This document shows, one piece after another, positions 36,359 to 45,105 of a stretch of 52,240 bases of DNA. The position numbers and the translations under genes were made by a program. The notes beneath the pieces are model-generated. The model was given only the letters and a program-made list of their open reading frames with translations, had not been told where the DNA came from and ran no database searches. The DNA comes from Spirochaetota bacterium (GTDB lineage: Bacteria > Spirochaetota > UBA4802 > UBA5550), in the NCBI GenBank assembly GCA_016929135.1, contig JAFGJK010000085.1, positions 1-52,240 on the forward strand, read 5' to 3'. The stretch's first letter is position 1. The number at the start of each line of letters is the position of its first letter.

Positions 36359-37357
36359 CTATCCCCTGGCGCATACATCCAGGCTGCAGGAATCATGCCG
36401 TCCGGCCTGATGAAACCGGTACCCTATCCCTGCAACCATCGCCGCGTTGTCGGTGCAGAGAAGGGGTGAGGGGACCACGATGCGCTCCTCACGGCGCCTC
36501 CCGTCGTTCAGCATGCGGCGGAGCCTCCCGTTGGACGCCACGCCGCCTGCCACGACAATGCGTGGGACTCCGGTTTCTCTCGATACCTCGAAGACCCTCC
36601 GCACAAGAAGCTCCAGCGCGGCCTCCTGGAAGCCGTAGGCCACCTCCTCTCTGGGGGCGTCAGGATGTCGCTTCATATACTGTATCACCGCGGTCTTCAG
36701 GCCGCTGTAGGAGAAGCGAAAATCTCCTCTGTCAGGGAGGAGCCTGGGGAAGGTGATGCCTTTTACCGTAGCGGTGGCGGCGAGCTTTTCGATGATGGGG
36801 CCTCCGGGATAGCCGAGATCCAGAAATTTAGCGATCTTGTCGAAGGCCTCGCCGACTGCGTCATCAACGGTCCTTCCGATGGACTCGTAATCGTCGAAAT
36901 CACGCACCATGAACAGCGCGGTGTTCCCACCCGAGACCAGGAGACCGATATAGGGGAAGACCGGCTCGTGACCCTCCAGAAAGGGGGCGTACAGGTGCGC
37001 CTGCAGATGGTGGACGCCGATTAGCGGTATGTCGCAGACATAGGATATGGCCTTGGCGCTCTGCAAGGCGATGAGGAGAGAACCCACCAGGCCGGGCCGC
37101 GAGGTGGCCGCCACGTAATGGAGGTTCCCAAAGGTAACGCCTGCCTCTTCCATTGCCCGGTCGATGATGCCGTTGATGGTCTCCAGGTGCGCCCGGGAGG
37201 CGATCTCCGGCACGACGCCGCAGTATTCACGGTGGAGATCGATCTGGCTTGAGATGATGTTCGACAGGATGGTGGTGCCGTTTTTCACCACCGCGGCGGC
37301 GGTTTCGTCGCAGGAGCTCTCAAGCCCGAGACCGATGATATCGTGACCGTCTTTCAC
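36359..37357 (-). CDS. tsaD: tRNA N6-adenosine threonylcarbamoyltransferase TsaD
   Basis: The 332-residue protein is a standard-length TsaD (Gcp/Kae1). Visible motifs are LGLESSCDETAAAVV at the start, HHLQAHLYA (metal-binding His pair near residue 111-115), LLVSGGNTALFMV, DDAVGEAFDKIAKFLDLGYPGGP and the C-terminal VAGGVASNGRLRRML and CTDNAAMVAGIG. The enzyme finishes the t6A37 modification of ANN-decoding tRNAs, with TsaB and TsaE partners that are not in this window. It begins 4 bp after the CtpA gene stop on the minus strand. Confidence 0.97.
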   Translation of the reverse strand: MKDGHDIIGLGLESSCDETAAAVVKNGTTILSNIISSQIDLHREYCGVVPEIASRAHLETINGIIDRAMEEAGVTFGNLHYVAATSRPGLVGSLLIALQSAKAISYVCDIPLIGVHHLQAHLYAPFLEGHEPVFPYIGLLVSGGNTALFMVRDFDDYESIGRTVDDAVGEAFDKIAKFLDLGYPGGPIIEKLAATATVKGITFPRLLPDRGDFRFSYSGLKTAVIQYMKRHPDAPREEVAYGFQEAALELLVRRVFEVSRETGVPRIVVAGGVASNGRLRRMLNDGRRREERIVVPSPLLCTDNAAMVAGIGYRFHQAGRHDSCSLDVCARG

Positions 37358-37361
37358 TGGG

Positions 37362-38732
37362 CTATTTCTTCTTCATGACGACGTCGATGGCGGTGGTGAG
37401 CTGGGTATCGAACTCTGTGTCATAGAGCGCCTGTTTTTTGAAGCTGCTGATCCTCCGCTTCAGGATGAAGTGGGCCGTCCTTTCCGAGAGCGAAATGTCG
37501 TGTCCCCTCAGATACTGTATAAAACGGCTTTTCGTTTCCTCGGTGTACTCCATGCCGGGGGTGACGAACTTGTCCAGGAGCTGCTGCTGCTGTAACGTCA
37601 GGAGGCCCTTGCGGTCCCTGGCGGTGATCATCTCGAACTGCACACGGTAATCAGGCATGATGCCCTTGCCGTGAATGAGTTCCCCGGAGGGTGTGTAATA
37701 CTTGGCCACCGTGATGGCCACGGCGATATTATCGTCGAGATTGAAGGTCTTCTGCACCGATCCCTTCCCGAAGGTTTTTTCACCCACGAGCTTTCCCCGG
37801 CGATTGTCCCTGATGGCGGCTGCGAATATCTCCGACGCCGAGGCGCTCCCCTCGTTTACCAGGACGACCAGCTCGCCGCGGTAGAGGGGGTCCTTCTCCG
37901 ATTTGTACTCGGTGACGCTGCCTGAACCCTGCCGTCCCTTGGTTGTCACAATGGTCTGTCCCTTTTCGATAAATAGCTCGGAGAGTTCCACGGCCGAGGT
38001 GAGGAGACCTCCGGGATTGTTGCGGAGGTCAACGATGACCTTGTGCACCTTCTGCTTGTTGAATGAGTTCAGCGCATCGATCACGTCCTTTACCGTATCA
38101 GTCCCGAAATTCTTGATCTTGATATACCCGATCCTCTGCGAGTCCATGACATTGTATTCGACGGATTTTATCCGTATCGGCATGCGCTTCAGATCTAGTT
38201 CGATGGGATCCTCGACACCTTCCCTCTGAATGGACAGACGCACCGAGCTCCCGGGGAGTCCCTTGATCATCTTCACCACGTCCGGCAGGTTCATGCCCCG
38301 AATCGATTTGTCGTTCACCTTCTTTATGATATCGCCGGTCATGATGCCCTGCTCCATCGCCGGCGATCCCTCGATGGGGGTTATCACCACGATCTCCTTG
38401 TTCCTGGAGGTGATCTCGATACCGACGCCGACAAATTTGCCGGTGGTCACCTCTTTCAGCTCCCTGAAGGCGCGCTCGTCCAGGAAGCGGGAGTAGGGAT
38501 CGTTCAGGGAACGCATCATGCCCCTGATGGCGCCGTAAAAAAGGTGTTTCGACGAAGGCATGTCTACTGCCTCGGTACGAATAAGCTGATACACCTTGTG
38601 GAAGTAGTCGAGGTATCTGTGCGCCGGCTCGTTAGCCCTGGCGAGATAGGCGATATTGATGCCGAAAAAAATGCCGAGCATGAAAGCCAGCACTATTAGG
38701 TGGAAATGCCGTTCTCTGAACCTTCTGGTCAT
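37362..38732 (-). CDS. ctpA: C-terminal processing peptidase (S41 family, CtpA)
   Basis: The 456-residue protease has an N-terminal membrane anchor (IVLAFMLGIFFGINIAYLA), a PDZ domain near residues 90-175 (VGVGIEITSRNKEIVVITPIEGSPAMEQGIMTGD), and the S41 catalytic domain with GSASASEIFAAAIRD (catalytic Ser) and VGEKTFGKGSVQ (catalytic Lys). It cleaves proteins in the periplasm from their C-terminal end; typical substrates are cell-wall hydrolases or regulatory lipoproteins. AGGAG precedes the ATG. It lies between the cyclase gene (65 bp) and tsaD (4 bp) on the minus strand and is probably part of the same transcript, or at least of the tsaD one. Confidence 0.95.
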   Translation of the reverse strand: MTRRFRERHFHLIVLAFMLGIFFGINIAYLARANEPAHRYLDYFHKVYQLIRTEAVDMPSSKHLFYGAIRGMMRSLNDPYSRFLDERAFRELKEVTTGKFVGVGIEITSRNKEIVVITPIEGSPAMEQGIMTGDIIKKVNDKSIRGMNLPDVVKMIKGLPGSSVRLSIQREGVEDPIELDLKRMPIRIKSVEYNVMDSQRIGYIKIKNFGTDTVKDVIDALNSFNKQKVHKVIVDLRNNPGGLLTSAVELSELFIEKGQTIVTTKGRQGSGSVTEYKSEKDPLYRGELVVLVNEGSASASEIFAAAIRDNRRGKLVGEKTFGKGSVQKTFNLDDNIAVAITVAKYYTPSGELIHGKGIMPDYRVQFEMITARDRKGLLTLQQQQLLDKFVTPGMEYTEETKSRFIQYLRGHDISLSERTAHFILKRRISSFKKQALYDTEFDTQLTTAIDVVMKKK

Positions 38733-38797
38733 GTGACGCTCCTCTTCGCGAATAGGGGTACTCTACCGATCTAGGGGGGGATTAATCAATAAAAAAA

Positions 38798-41419
38798 TTA
38801 CTTGCTCTTCATGGAGTAGACGCCGTCCCAGTTCTTTGGGGGCGGCTTTCTGAGAAACTGGTTGCACCGCTCGATGTAGGTGAGGCTCGGACCGTCATCG
38901 TCAACGGTCTGCAGGCCCTGTCTGAAGAGGTGGCGCGCGTGCTTCCAGTCGCGCTCCTCGAACGCACCCAGGGCCTGGGTATACTTCTCAAGCATTCCGT
39001 ACATCCTGTCCGGGAGCGTCCCCTTTTTCCCCAGCAGCTCGTATATCCCCACGGCCTCTTTCTTCCCCACAACCCTGATGATGTCGAGCCGTCGCGCCTC
39101 CACCTGCTCCTTCACCATCTCATAGGTGCTCTCGCTGATCATTGCATTGGTGCTGTAGTACTTATTGGCACCCTCGAGCCGCGAGGCCAGGTTCACCGCG
39201 TCACCCATGGCGGTGTAGTCCATCTTGGACTTGGATCCCATGTTGCCCACCACCGCCATACCGGTGTTGATCCCCATCCTGGCGCTGATGATGTCCTGCC
39301 GTCCGGATTTGCGCCATTCCTCCTGGAGTTCCCTGAGGCGTCGCTTCATGTCGATGGCGGCGAGGCAGGCCTTCATGGCATGGTCCGGGAAATTTGTCGG
39401 GGCGCCGTAGAATGCCATGATGGCATCGCCGATGTACTTGTCCACGGTGCCGCTGTAGGAGAGGATGATCTCGGTCATCTCCGAGAGGTATTCGTTGAGA
39501 AAGCTCACCAGCTCCGGCGGTGTGAGCTTCTCGGATATTGATGAGAAAGAGGCAACGTCGGAAAAGAAGATGGTGATCTCACGGTTTTCTCCCCCCAGCA
39601 CCAGGGAGTCGGGATTCTGGATGATCTCGTCGATGACCCCGGGGGCCAGGTAGTAGGAAAAGGCCATCTTGATGAACCGCTTCTGGCTCTCCTCGTTGAT
39701 GAACTTGATCGAGCCGAGGATGGTGGAGGGGAGGAGGAGCGACAGTGTAATCCCCAGCTGGTCCACCCAGATGTCGGCGATGACGAACGCCAGGATGATG
39801 GCGATGCTCAGCCCGATGGCGGAGCCGGTGATGACTAAAAGCGCCATGCGCGCCTTGAGTCTCTTGATGACGTACCCGATGGCGATGGAGATCAACAGCA
39901 TGATGAAGCAGTTTGTCAGGAAGCCCACTCTGTGGATAAAACGGTTCTGGAGGACCGTGTTGATCGTATTGAAATAGGCCCCCACGCGGGCGTAATCAGT
40001 GGCTATGGGTATGGTGGTGAGATCGTGAGATGACGTTCCGGTGAGTCCGGCCACCACGATGGAATCCTTCAGCGATTCCACCATCAGTACCACCTCGCAG
40101 GCCTTCTTGATGGTCTTCTTTTCTTCAAGATCCGCCTTAAGCTCCGGATTTGGCCCCCGCTGAAGCTCCTTCTGGAGCTGGGCGATCTCGTCGTCGTATA
40201 CCTTCAGAAAGCCCCGCTTTGTATCCCATATTCTCTTCTGCAGTGCGGACCTCACCTTGAGAATTTCGCGCTTCTGCGCCGGCGAGTCAGATGCGCGGTA
40301 GCGTGTTTCCAGATCTGATATCTCCCCTCCCATCTCAGCGAGTGCGGTGATTCCCCCGGGGCCGGCCAGTTCGTCCAGTATGTCGTACACGCCGCCCTCG
40401 ATGTTGGCGAATATCGAATAGTCGATGAGCGAATAGAAGGGCACGGCGCGGAAGGATTTCTCGCGTGGTCCCGGCCCCGCCCAGTTCACCATCATCATCC
40501 CTTTTTCATCGATCGGTATCGAGATGTCCCTCCGCTCCTGGGTCACCGGGTTGAATGCGCTTTTCAACAGAATGCGGTGGCCGGGGATGATCGCAATATT
40601 CTCCTTCCGGACGTCGCAGATGACGCAGAGCATCTCCATGGCAAGGTTGAAGTAGAGGCGGCCATCGTAGTATCGGACGAGCCTGATCCGTCTGAGCGTT
40701 CCGTCGGAGTCGCTGTCCCTGTCCACATATCCGAAGGCATGGGCTGTCTCCATGATCTCCGGTATCGGATAGGATATGCCGGAGATGTCCGGATCCTCAA
40801 GGTTTCGGTACCTGGAACGTTCATCCTCGTTCACTACGATGGAGGCGCGTTCCAGAAACCTGAGCCGTGCTTTCTTGAAGCGCTCGGTTCGGTACAGGTC
40901 GAGGAGATCGCGGGTTGGGGGCTGGTGGGTGAAGTTGTAGGGGATGAATACCTTCCCCATGTCGGCAATGGCGCCGGAGAAGATCCTGTCGTTGTCCAGT
41001 ATGATCTCCTGCAGGTCCTTTCCGCGGATCACCACCCCCTTTTCGGACAGCGTCCGGTATGCCTTTTCATCGATCTGCTGCGGCGATTTGTCGGGGAAGA
41101 TGATATCCAGGGTCACCTGCCGTGCTCCCACTTGCTTGAGCACCTCCAGCCCCCTGGCGTAGATCCTTCTGGGCCATGGAAAGCTCCCGATTGCGATGAT
41201 GCTGTTGTCGTCCATGTCCGCGAAGACGAGCCGGTCCCATTCCTCTATCGGGGGCTTCATCCTGAACCTGAAATCGTAGAGCTTCAGTTCGAATATCTCG
41301 TAAAAGGGGGTGAATCCCAGCAGCACGACGAACAAGAAGGTCCCCAGCGAGATGAAGATCCCCGAATAGGGATTCCCCTCGATGAACGCAACGAATCTTT
41401 TCATGAGAGTGTTGATCAT
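38798..41419 (-). CDS. CHASE2-domain adenylate/guanylate cyclase
   Basis: The 873-residue protein has an N-terminal membrane helix (about 17-37) and a large CHASE2 sensor domain facing the periplasm (FELKLYDFRFRMKPP, LVFADMDDNSIIAIGSFPWPRRIYA, ARQVTLDIIFPDKSP, then to about 480). Three further helices at about 490-570 precede the class III cyclase catalytic domain at about 610-790: REITIFFSDVASFSSISEKL with metal-binding Asp, DKYIGDAIMAFYG with the second Asp, and KMDYTAMGDAVNLASRLEGA. The last ~80 residues are a helical tail that may be TPR-like. It should make cAMP (or cGMP) in response to an extracytoplasmic signal. It lies 48 bp after the β-barrel gene. The Lys in KMDYTAMGD fits adenine rather than guanine specificity. 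Confidence 0.93.
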   Translation of the reverse strand: MINTLMKRFVAFIEGNPYSGIFISLGTFLFVVLLGFTPFYEIFELKLYDFRFRMKPPIEEWDRLVFADMDDNSIIAIGSFPWPRRIYARGLEVLKQVGARQVTLDIIFPDKSPQQIDEKAYRTLSEKGVVIRGKDLQEIILDNDRIFSGAIADMGKVFIPYNFTHQPPTRDLLDLYRTERFKKARLRFLERASIVVNEDERSRYRNLEDPDISGISYPIPEIMETAHAFGYVDRDSDSDGTLRRIRLVRYYDGRLYFNLAMEMLCVICDVRKENIAIIPGHRILLKSAFNPVTQERRDISIPIDEKGMMMVNWAGPGPREKSFRAVPFYSLIDYSIFANIEGGVYDILDELAGPGGITALAEMGGEISDLETRYRASDSPAQKREILKVRSALQKRIWDTKRGFLKVYDDEIAQLQKELQRGPNPELKADLEEKKTIKKACEVVLMVESLKDSIVVAGLTGTSSHDLTTIPIATDYARVGAYFNTINTVLQNRFIHRVGFLTNCFIMLLISIAIGYVIKRLKARMALLVITGSAIGLSIAIILAFVIADIWVDQLGITLSLLLPSTILGSIKFINEESQKRFIKMAFSYYLAPGVIDEIIQNPDSLVLGGENREITIFFSDVASFSSISEKLTPPELVSFLNEYLSEMTEIILSYSGTVDKYIGDAIMAFYGAPTNFPDHAMKACLAAIDMKRRLRELQEEWRKSGRQDIISARMGINTGMAVVGNMGSKSKMDYTAMGDAVNLASRLEGANKYYSTNAMISESTYEMVKEQVEARRLDIIRVVGKKEAVGIYELLGKKGTLPDRMYGMLEKYTQALGAFEERDWKHARHLFRQGLQTVDDDGPSLTYIERCNQFLRKPPPKNWDGVYSMKSK

Positions 41420-41467
41420 GATCCTTCTACCCCGCAGGATGATACGTATGGCATACCCCGAAGGCCA

Positions 41468-42850
41468 TCAGAAGATGAAGTTGAAGCCCACCATGGTAAA
41501 ATGGCGGATGTCTTCCGATGAATCATAGGCCGCACCGGGGGCAAAGAGACCGTAGTTCACGAAGAACGAAAGGTCGTGAAACATCTTCCACCGAAGAGAA
41601 AGGTCAAGGCCGTGTCCTATGTCCCTGCTGTTCTTAAGCGCATCGGCCCCGTAGTTGATTCCTGCCTGCGCCCGATGCTTCAGATAATAGGAATACTTCA
41701 CAACGATGTTCATCTGCTTGAGGAGTGCAGCCTGTGTCCAGTCAAATGGAGTCAGGGCGAATCCCCCCCTCAAGACGTGAACGTTCGCCAGGAGCGGGCG
41801 CAGCCCGTAGCCGCCGGAATAGGTGCCGAAATAGATGAAGCCCCAGTCGTTCCCCTCGGAGTTGCCGGTGGGGTTCCGGTAATTGTTCCTGCTGGGGTCG
41901 CCGGAGCCGAATCCGTACTGTGCGATGATAACCGGATTCAGCATGGTGTTGAAGTAGTAATAGAGGCTGAAGGTGCCGGCGCAGGCCATGATGTTCTTGA
42001 GCCGTGTCGTTCCGGATAGAACGTCCTTTCCCAGCTCATAGACGAACTCGGCATAATAATACAGCCCCGTGAAGAGCACGCCGTTTATCCCGATACCGTA
42101 GTAGAGCGAGTTGTACCTGCTCTGAATTCCCATATGCTCCGCTCCGAAATCGAGCTGTACCAGTCCAAGGACGTACAGGGTCTGGTTGTAGAAATCGGTG
42201 GAGAGAGAGCCGCCGACAAAGACGCGACGGGCGCCGGTGGAGATGTCCTTGTCGCTCATCCCGTAGGGGTTGTCATCCTTCAGGATAAGGCCGGTGTACA
42301 TGCCGAAAAATGTGCCGCTGATATAGCTGGTTCTGAAATCGAACTGGAGGCCGTCCCCCCTGCCGTCAAGAACCAGGCCGGTTCCCAGCAGGAAGAATTT
42401 CCTCCCCAGCGTGAGCGTCATGCTGTGCCGGCTGTTGGATATCTCAATAAAGCCCACATCCAAGTCAACCACGTTGTCGGCCCTGTCCAGATTGAAGCCG
42501 TCCTGGTACAGTACGCCGAGAAAGACGTTCTTCACCCTTATGTAGACATAGCTGTGGTCCCAGAGATACGCCTTCAGCCACAACCGCGCGGAGATCATGG
42601 CCGTGGTGAGCGAATTGTCCCCATCCCGCTGGTCCATGAATACCGGCGTGATCCACCCGCCGTACTGGACGCCCCGCCCCGAAAATGATCGAGGCAACTC
42701 GGCGGCTCTCATGTCGGCATCGTACTGGTATCCGGAATCGGGAAAGTATCTGTCGCTGGAGGTCACGGTGTCGGCGAAGAGGAGAGAGGAGGCCGCTATC
42801 ATGCCGATGAGAAAGAATGCCGCAACGGCGTGGTGTAGTCTCGGTTTCAT
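41468..42850 (-). CDS. Predicted outer-membrane β-barrel protein
   Basis: The 460-residue protein has a signal peptide (MKPRLHHAVAAFFLIGMIAASSLLFAD) and a mature part rich in alternating aromatic strands (YVYIRVKNVFLGVLY, FYNQTLYVLGLVQLDFG, GLYYYAEFVYELG, LSLYYYFNTML) ending in the C-terminal aromatic VGFNFIF typical of barrels. It resembles alginate-export-like porins in style but I do not claim that family. The start at 42850 has GGAGGG six bases upstream; an open frame continues 72 nt beyond. It overlaps the small protein gene before it by 4 bp (ATGA), so the two are translationally coupled. Confidence 0.78.
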   Translation of the reverse strand: MKPRLHHAVAAFFLIGMIAASSLLFADTVTSSDRYFPDSGYQYDADMRAAELPRSFSGRGVQYGGWITPVFMDQRDGDNSLTTAMISARLWLKAYLWDHSYVYIRVKNVFLGVLYQDGFNLDRADNVVDLDVGFIEISNSRHSMTLTLGRKFFLLGTGLVLDGRGDGLQFDFRTSYISGTFFGMYTGLILKDDNPYGMSDKDISTGARRVFVGGSLSTDFYNQTLYVLGLVQLDFGAEHMGIQSRYNSLYYGIGINGVLFTGLYYYAEFVYELGKDVLSGTTRLKNIMACAGTFSLYYYFNTMLNPVIIAQYGFGSGDPSRNNYRNPTGNSEGNDWGFIYFGTYSGGYGLRPLLANVHVLRGGFALTPFDWTQAALLKQMNIVVKYSYYLKHRAQAGINYGADALKNSRDIGHGLDLSLRWKMFHDLSFFVNYGLFAPGAAYDSSEDIRHFTMVGFNFIF

Positions 42851-43296
42851 CGGGATCCCTCCATGGCATCGGTCATGCGAGTGATCGCCTCGATGAGTTC
42901 CTCTCCGCTCAGAACGTCCCACTCGCTCCCGCCGGGGTCCATTATCCCCCCGGCCACGCAGGCGGTATAGGCATACCGCTCGGTGCCGAATATCAGGTAC
43001 ATCAGCGAGCCCTTCAGGTGCATGTGCCGTGCGATCATCCGCGCCAGGATCCCCCTCCGGAGTGAGCGGTTCTGGTCATAGTCCATGTTGCGCAGAAGAC
43101 CTGTCTCATTCAGCGCGGCACGGTCCTGCTGGAAACCCCGGGGTGTACGGTTTATCACATAGGAGAAGAGTGTTACGGCATCGCCGAAGGTGGCTGTTTC
43201 CTTGTCACCCAGAGTGTTGATGAAGCCTGCCGAATCCTGGGGATACAGTGGAATACCGGCCAAAAGGATCAGTACCAGTATCAGTAACCGTTTCAT
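42847..43296 (-). CDS. Small exported protein between FecR and β-barrel genes
   Basis: This protein of about 149 residues has a signal peptide (MKRLLILVLILLAGIPLYPQ) and no recognised domain. The mature part is mixed: DAVTLFSYVINRTPRGFQQDR, then a Met/His-rich helix (ARMIARHMHLKGSLMYLIFG). It was chosen to start at 43296 because GGAGTG lies six bases upstream. It sits between a FecR-domain gene (14 bp) and the β-barrel gene (4-bp overlap). Its conserved position suggests a role at the envelope with those two proteins, perhaps a periplasmic partner of the barrel. Confidence 0.7.
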   Translation of the reverse strand: MKRLLILVLILLAGIPLYPQDSAGFINTLGDKETATFGDAVTLFSYVINRTPRGFQQDRAALNETGLLRNMDYDQNRSLRRGILARMIARHMHLKGSLMYLIFGTERYAYTACVAGGIMDPGGSEWDVLSGEELIEAITRMTDAMEGSR

Positions 43297-43310
43297 GGGT
43301 TGCACTCCAT

Positions 43311-44060
43311 TTATGGCCAGGTGATGTACAGGGTTACATTTGAGTTGACCTTCGTATCAACTATCCTCTCGGGGGATTCAACGTTGTCTACGAAGTTTTC
43401 GGGGGAAAAGCTCCTGGAGGTGTTCTCCTCCCTCGTGGTGTTGTCCTTCGGGAAGACGCTGGCTATTGCCCTTTCCCTCGCCTCAGCCAGCAGGGGGTCG
43501 GGATCGGAGTTGATCGGTCTCTGGTGGAAGGTGAGGCCTGCCTTGAGATATCTCGTTGCGCCATTTCTGTTGTCTCCCCGTACGATGCCGTCCAGCACCT
43601 TGATTGTCATCCCCCTGCTGGGGCCATAGGATATGAGCTCCTCGGTTCCCCGTACGCTGGAAGTGGCCACCGGTGTGGCTACCCGAAATTCCGTCTTCAC
43701 GCGCTGTTCCCTGAAAATCTTGGCGCGGACGCTCCCTCTCCTGAGCCCGATCTTCGTTGAGGACACAGCCCCGGCTCCCGATGTCCTGGTCTTCTCGCTG
43801 CTCTCGTATATCTTGATCATGGTCATGGGATTCACTGTAAGTGTGTGCTTCTCGATCTGGATGACAGCAGAGGATCTTGCACCGGTGCTGACCTTTGTCC
43901 CCGGCGTGAGTCTCATAAGGGTTCTCAGCGGCTCCCATCGTTGGCCTGATTTGTAGGATACGCTTCCGTTCACGGAAAGCACCTTTATCTCCGCGGAAAT
44001 GGGGCCGGCGAACAAAGCTACCGCTGCGGCACCCACAATCAATGCCATTAAACGCTTCAT
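43311..44060 (-). CDS. FecR-domain exported protein
   Basis: This protein of about 249 residues has a signal peptide (MKRLMALIVGAAAVALFAGPISAE) and a FecR domain: VNGSVSYKSGQRWEPLRTLMRLTPGTKVSTGARSSAVIQI near residues 30-70, GLRRGSVRAKIF, VATPVATSSVRGTEELI and VLDGIVRG. Classical FecR proteins are membrane-spanning anti-sigma factors, but this one lacks the cytoplasmic N-terminal anti-sigma part and no sigma factor gene is near, so it is an exported FecR domain alone. AGGAG before the ATG at 44060 fixes the start. It is the first gene of the FecR / small protein / barrel / cyclase series. Confidence 0.87.
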   Translation of the reverse strand: MKRLMALIVGAAAVALFAGPISAEIKVLSVNGSVSYKSGQRWEPLRTLMRLTPGTKVSTGARSSAVIQIEKHTLTVNPMTMIKIYESSEKTRTSGAGAVSSTKIGLRRGSVRAKIFREQRVKTEFRVATPVATSSVRGTEELISYGPSRGMTIKVLDGIVRGDNRNGATRYLKAGLTFHQRPINSDPDPLLAEARERAIASVFPKDNTTREENTSRSFSPENFVDNVESPERIVDTKVNSNVTLYITWP

Positions 44061-44089
44061 AATGGACACTCCTGGAAAAAAGATCGATA

Positions 44090-44127
44090 GAGATAGTATA
44101 TTGTATTTCAATAGTATACAGTATCTC
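44090..44127. promoter_or_regulatory. Imperfect 38-bp palindrome over the FecR promoter -10 box
   Basis: The sequence starts GAGATA and ends TATCTC, with further matching bases towards the centre (TAT and TATT pairs against ATA and AATA): about 13 of 19 pairs match. It spans the -10 element and the predicted transcription start, so it could be an operator; a structured leader RNA is less likely because only part of it would be transcribed. No regulator gene lies next to it. Confidence 0.5.
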
Positions 44128-44141
44128 AGTGGAGTATTCAA
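44113..44141 (-). promoter_or_regulatory. Promoter of the FecR-cyclase gene series
   Basis: Read on the minus strand, TTGAAT (44136-44141) and TATACT (44113-44118) are spaced by 17 bp, about 50 bp before the FecR start codon. Both hexamers match the housekeeping consensus at five or four positions. The -10 box lies inside the imperfect palindrome at 44090-44127. Confidence 0.6.
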
Positions 44142-44264
44142 GTAAATTAATACATATTCATGAATTATTTTATTGAAGCAGGGAATACAGTGACACTAAC
44201 GTCAATGTGCGGTCCTTGCCGGCAGATTGGCAGCTGCTGGAATAGCAGGTTTCCCATTTTTTTA

Positions 44265-44293
44265 TTTACTGCCATGGCGGCCTTTGATATACT
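44265..44293 (+). promoter_or_regulatory. Promoter of the DUF1189-like gene
   Basis: TTTACT (44265-44270) and TATACT (44288-44293) are 17 bp apart, 32 bp before the ATG at 44326. It is divergent from the FecR promoter; the 265 bp between the two start codons hold both promoters and the palindrome but no gene. Confidence 0.55.
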
Positions 44294-44325
44294 ACGTACA
44301 TCTTACTGTTTCTGGAGTCTGAAAG

Positions 44326-45105
44326 ATGAGGAGATACACGGTTTTTCACCCGCTCTGGATGTCGTTTTTTTCCCGGCAGCTGTACCTGGAGGTATTGCAG
44401 CGCTGGAGGGGGATGTCATTCCTGTACATCCTGCTGCTCTCGTTGATCATCATGGTTCCGGCACTGCTGCAGGTCCACAGGGGGGTGAGCGAGGTGATTC
44501 GCGGCATGCCGGTGATCCTGCGGCAGATACCCGAGGTCAGGATAGTCGGCGGCGTCGCCTCGACGCCGGAGACAAGGCCCTACTTCATCCGCGATGAAAA
44601 GACAAACAGGGTGGCGGCCATTATAGACATGAGCGGCCGGTATCGGTCTCTGCGGGACACGGAGGCCACCATACTCGTCACGAGGACGAAGCTCCTACTG
44701 AAAAAAAGTGCGTACGAGATACGGGAGTACAGTTTTTCGACGATCAACGACCTGACGATCAACAGCCGAATCCTTCAGGGATGGATCGATCTTTTCAGCA
44801 CCTGGTATCTCCTCGTGCTCTTCCCGTTCATCCTGGCCGGTATCTACATATACAAGCTCGTGGCGGCACTGCTCTACTCCGTGATCGCAGTTGTCGTCGC
44901 CGCCATTATGAAGGTCAGGATCTCCTATATATCGAAGCTGAGCCTCGCCATCGTGGCAATGACGCCCTCGTCGCTGATCCTTGCCGCATTCGATGCCGGG
45001 TCGATACCCGTACCCAGGGAGTTCCTCCTCTCCGTCGCGGTGACAACCGGTTTCATGGTCTTTGGTCTGTATGCCAACAGGGGGGAGATCAGCCGGACTG
45101 ATTAG
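44326..45105 (+). CDS. DUF1189-like integral membrane protein
   Basis: The 259-residue protein has a membrane helix near residues 31-50 (SFLYILLLSLIIMVPALL), an extracytoplasmic region to about residue 155, and four further helices (YLLVLFPFILAGIYIYKLV, ALLYSVIAVVVAAIM, LSLAIVAMTPSSLILAAF, LLSVAVTTGFMVFGLYA). The opening FHPLWMSFFSRQLYLEVLQRW, the long outside loop and the four C-terminal helices recall DUF1189 proteins of Firmicutes, to which I assign it tentatively. The function of that family is unknown. GGAG lies eight bases before the ATG. Its last 17 bp overlap the end of the Nudix gene on the other strand. Confidence 0.65.
   Translation: MRRYTVFHPLWMSFFSRQLYLEVLQRWRGMSFLYILLLSLIIMVPALLQVHRGVSEVIRGMPVILRQIPEVRIVGGVASTPETRPYFIRDEKTNRVAAIIDMSGRYRSLRDTEATILVTRTKLLLKKSAYEIREYSFSTINDLTINSRILQGWIDLFSTWYLLVLFPFILAGIYIYKLVAALLYSVIAVVVAAIMKVRISYISKLSLAIVAMTPSSLILAAFDAGSIPVPREFLLSVAVTTGFMVFGLYANRGEISRTD

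Noticed and set aside
40577..41521. A 314-codon plus-strand frame antisense to the CHASE2 cyclase
   Set aside because: The CHASE2 and cyclase motifs are on the minus strand; the antisense translation is without structure-like pattern.
43311..44325. Sigma factor partner for the FecR-domain protein
   Set aside because: No sigma-70 family gene is present nearby, and the FecR protein lacks the cytoplasmic anti-sigma segment, so a classical FecI/FecR pair is not supported.
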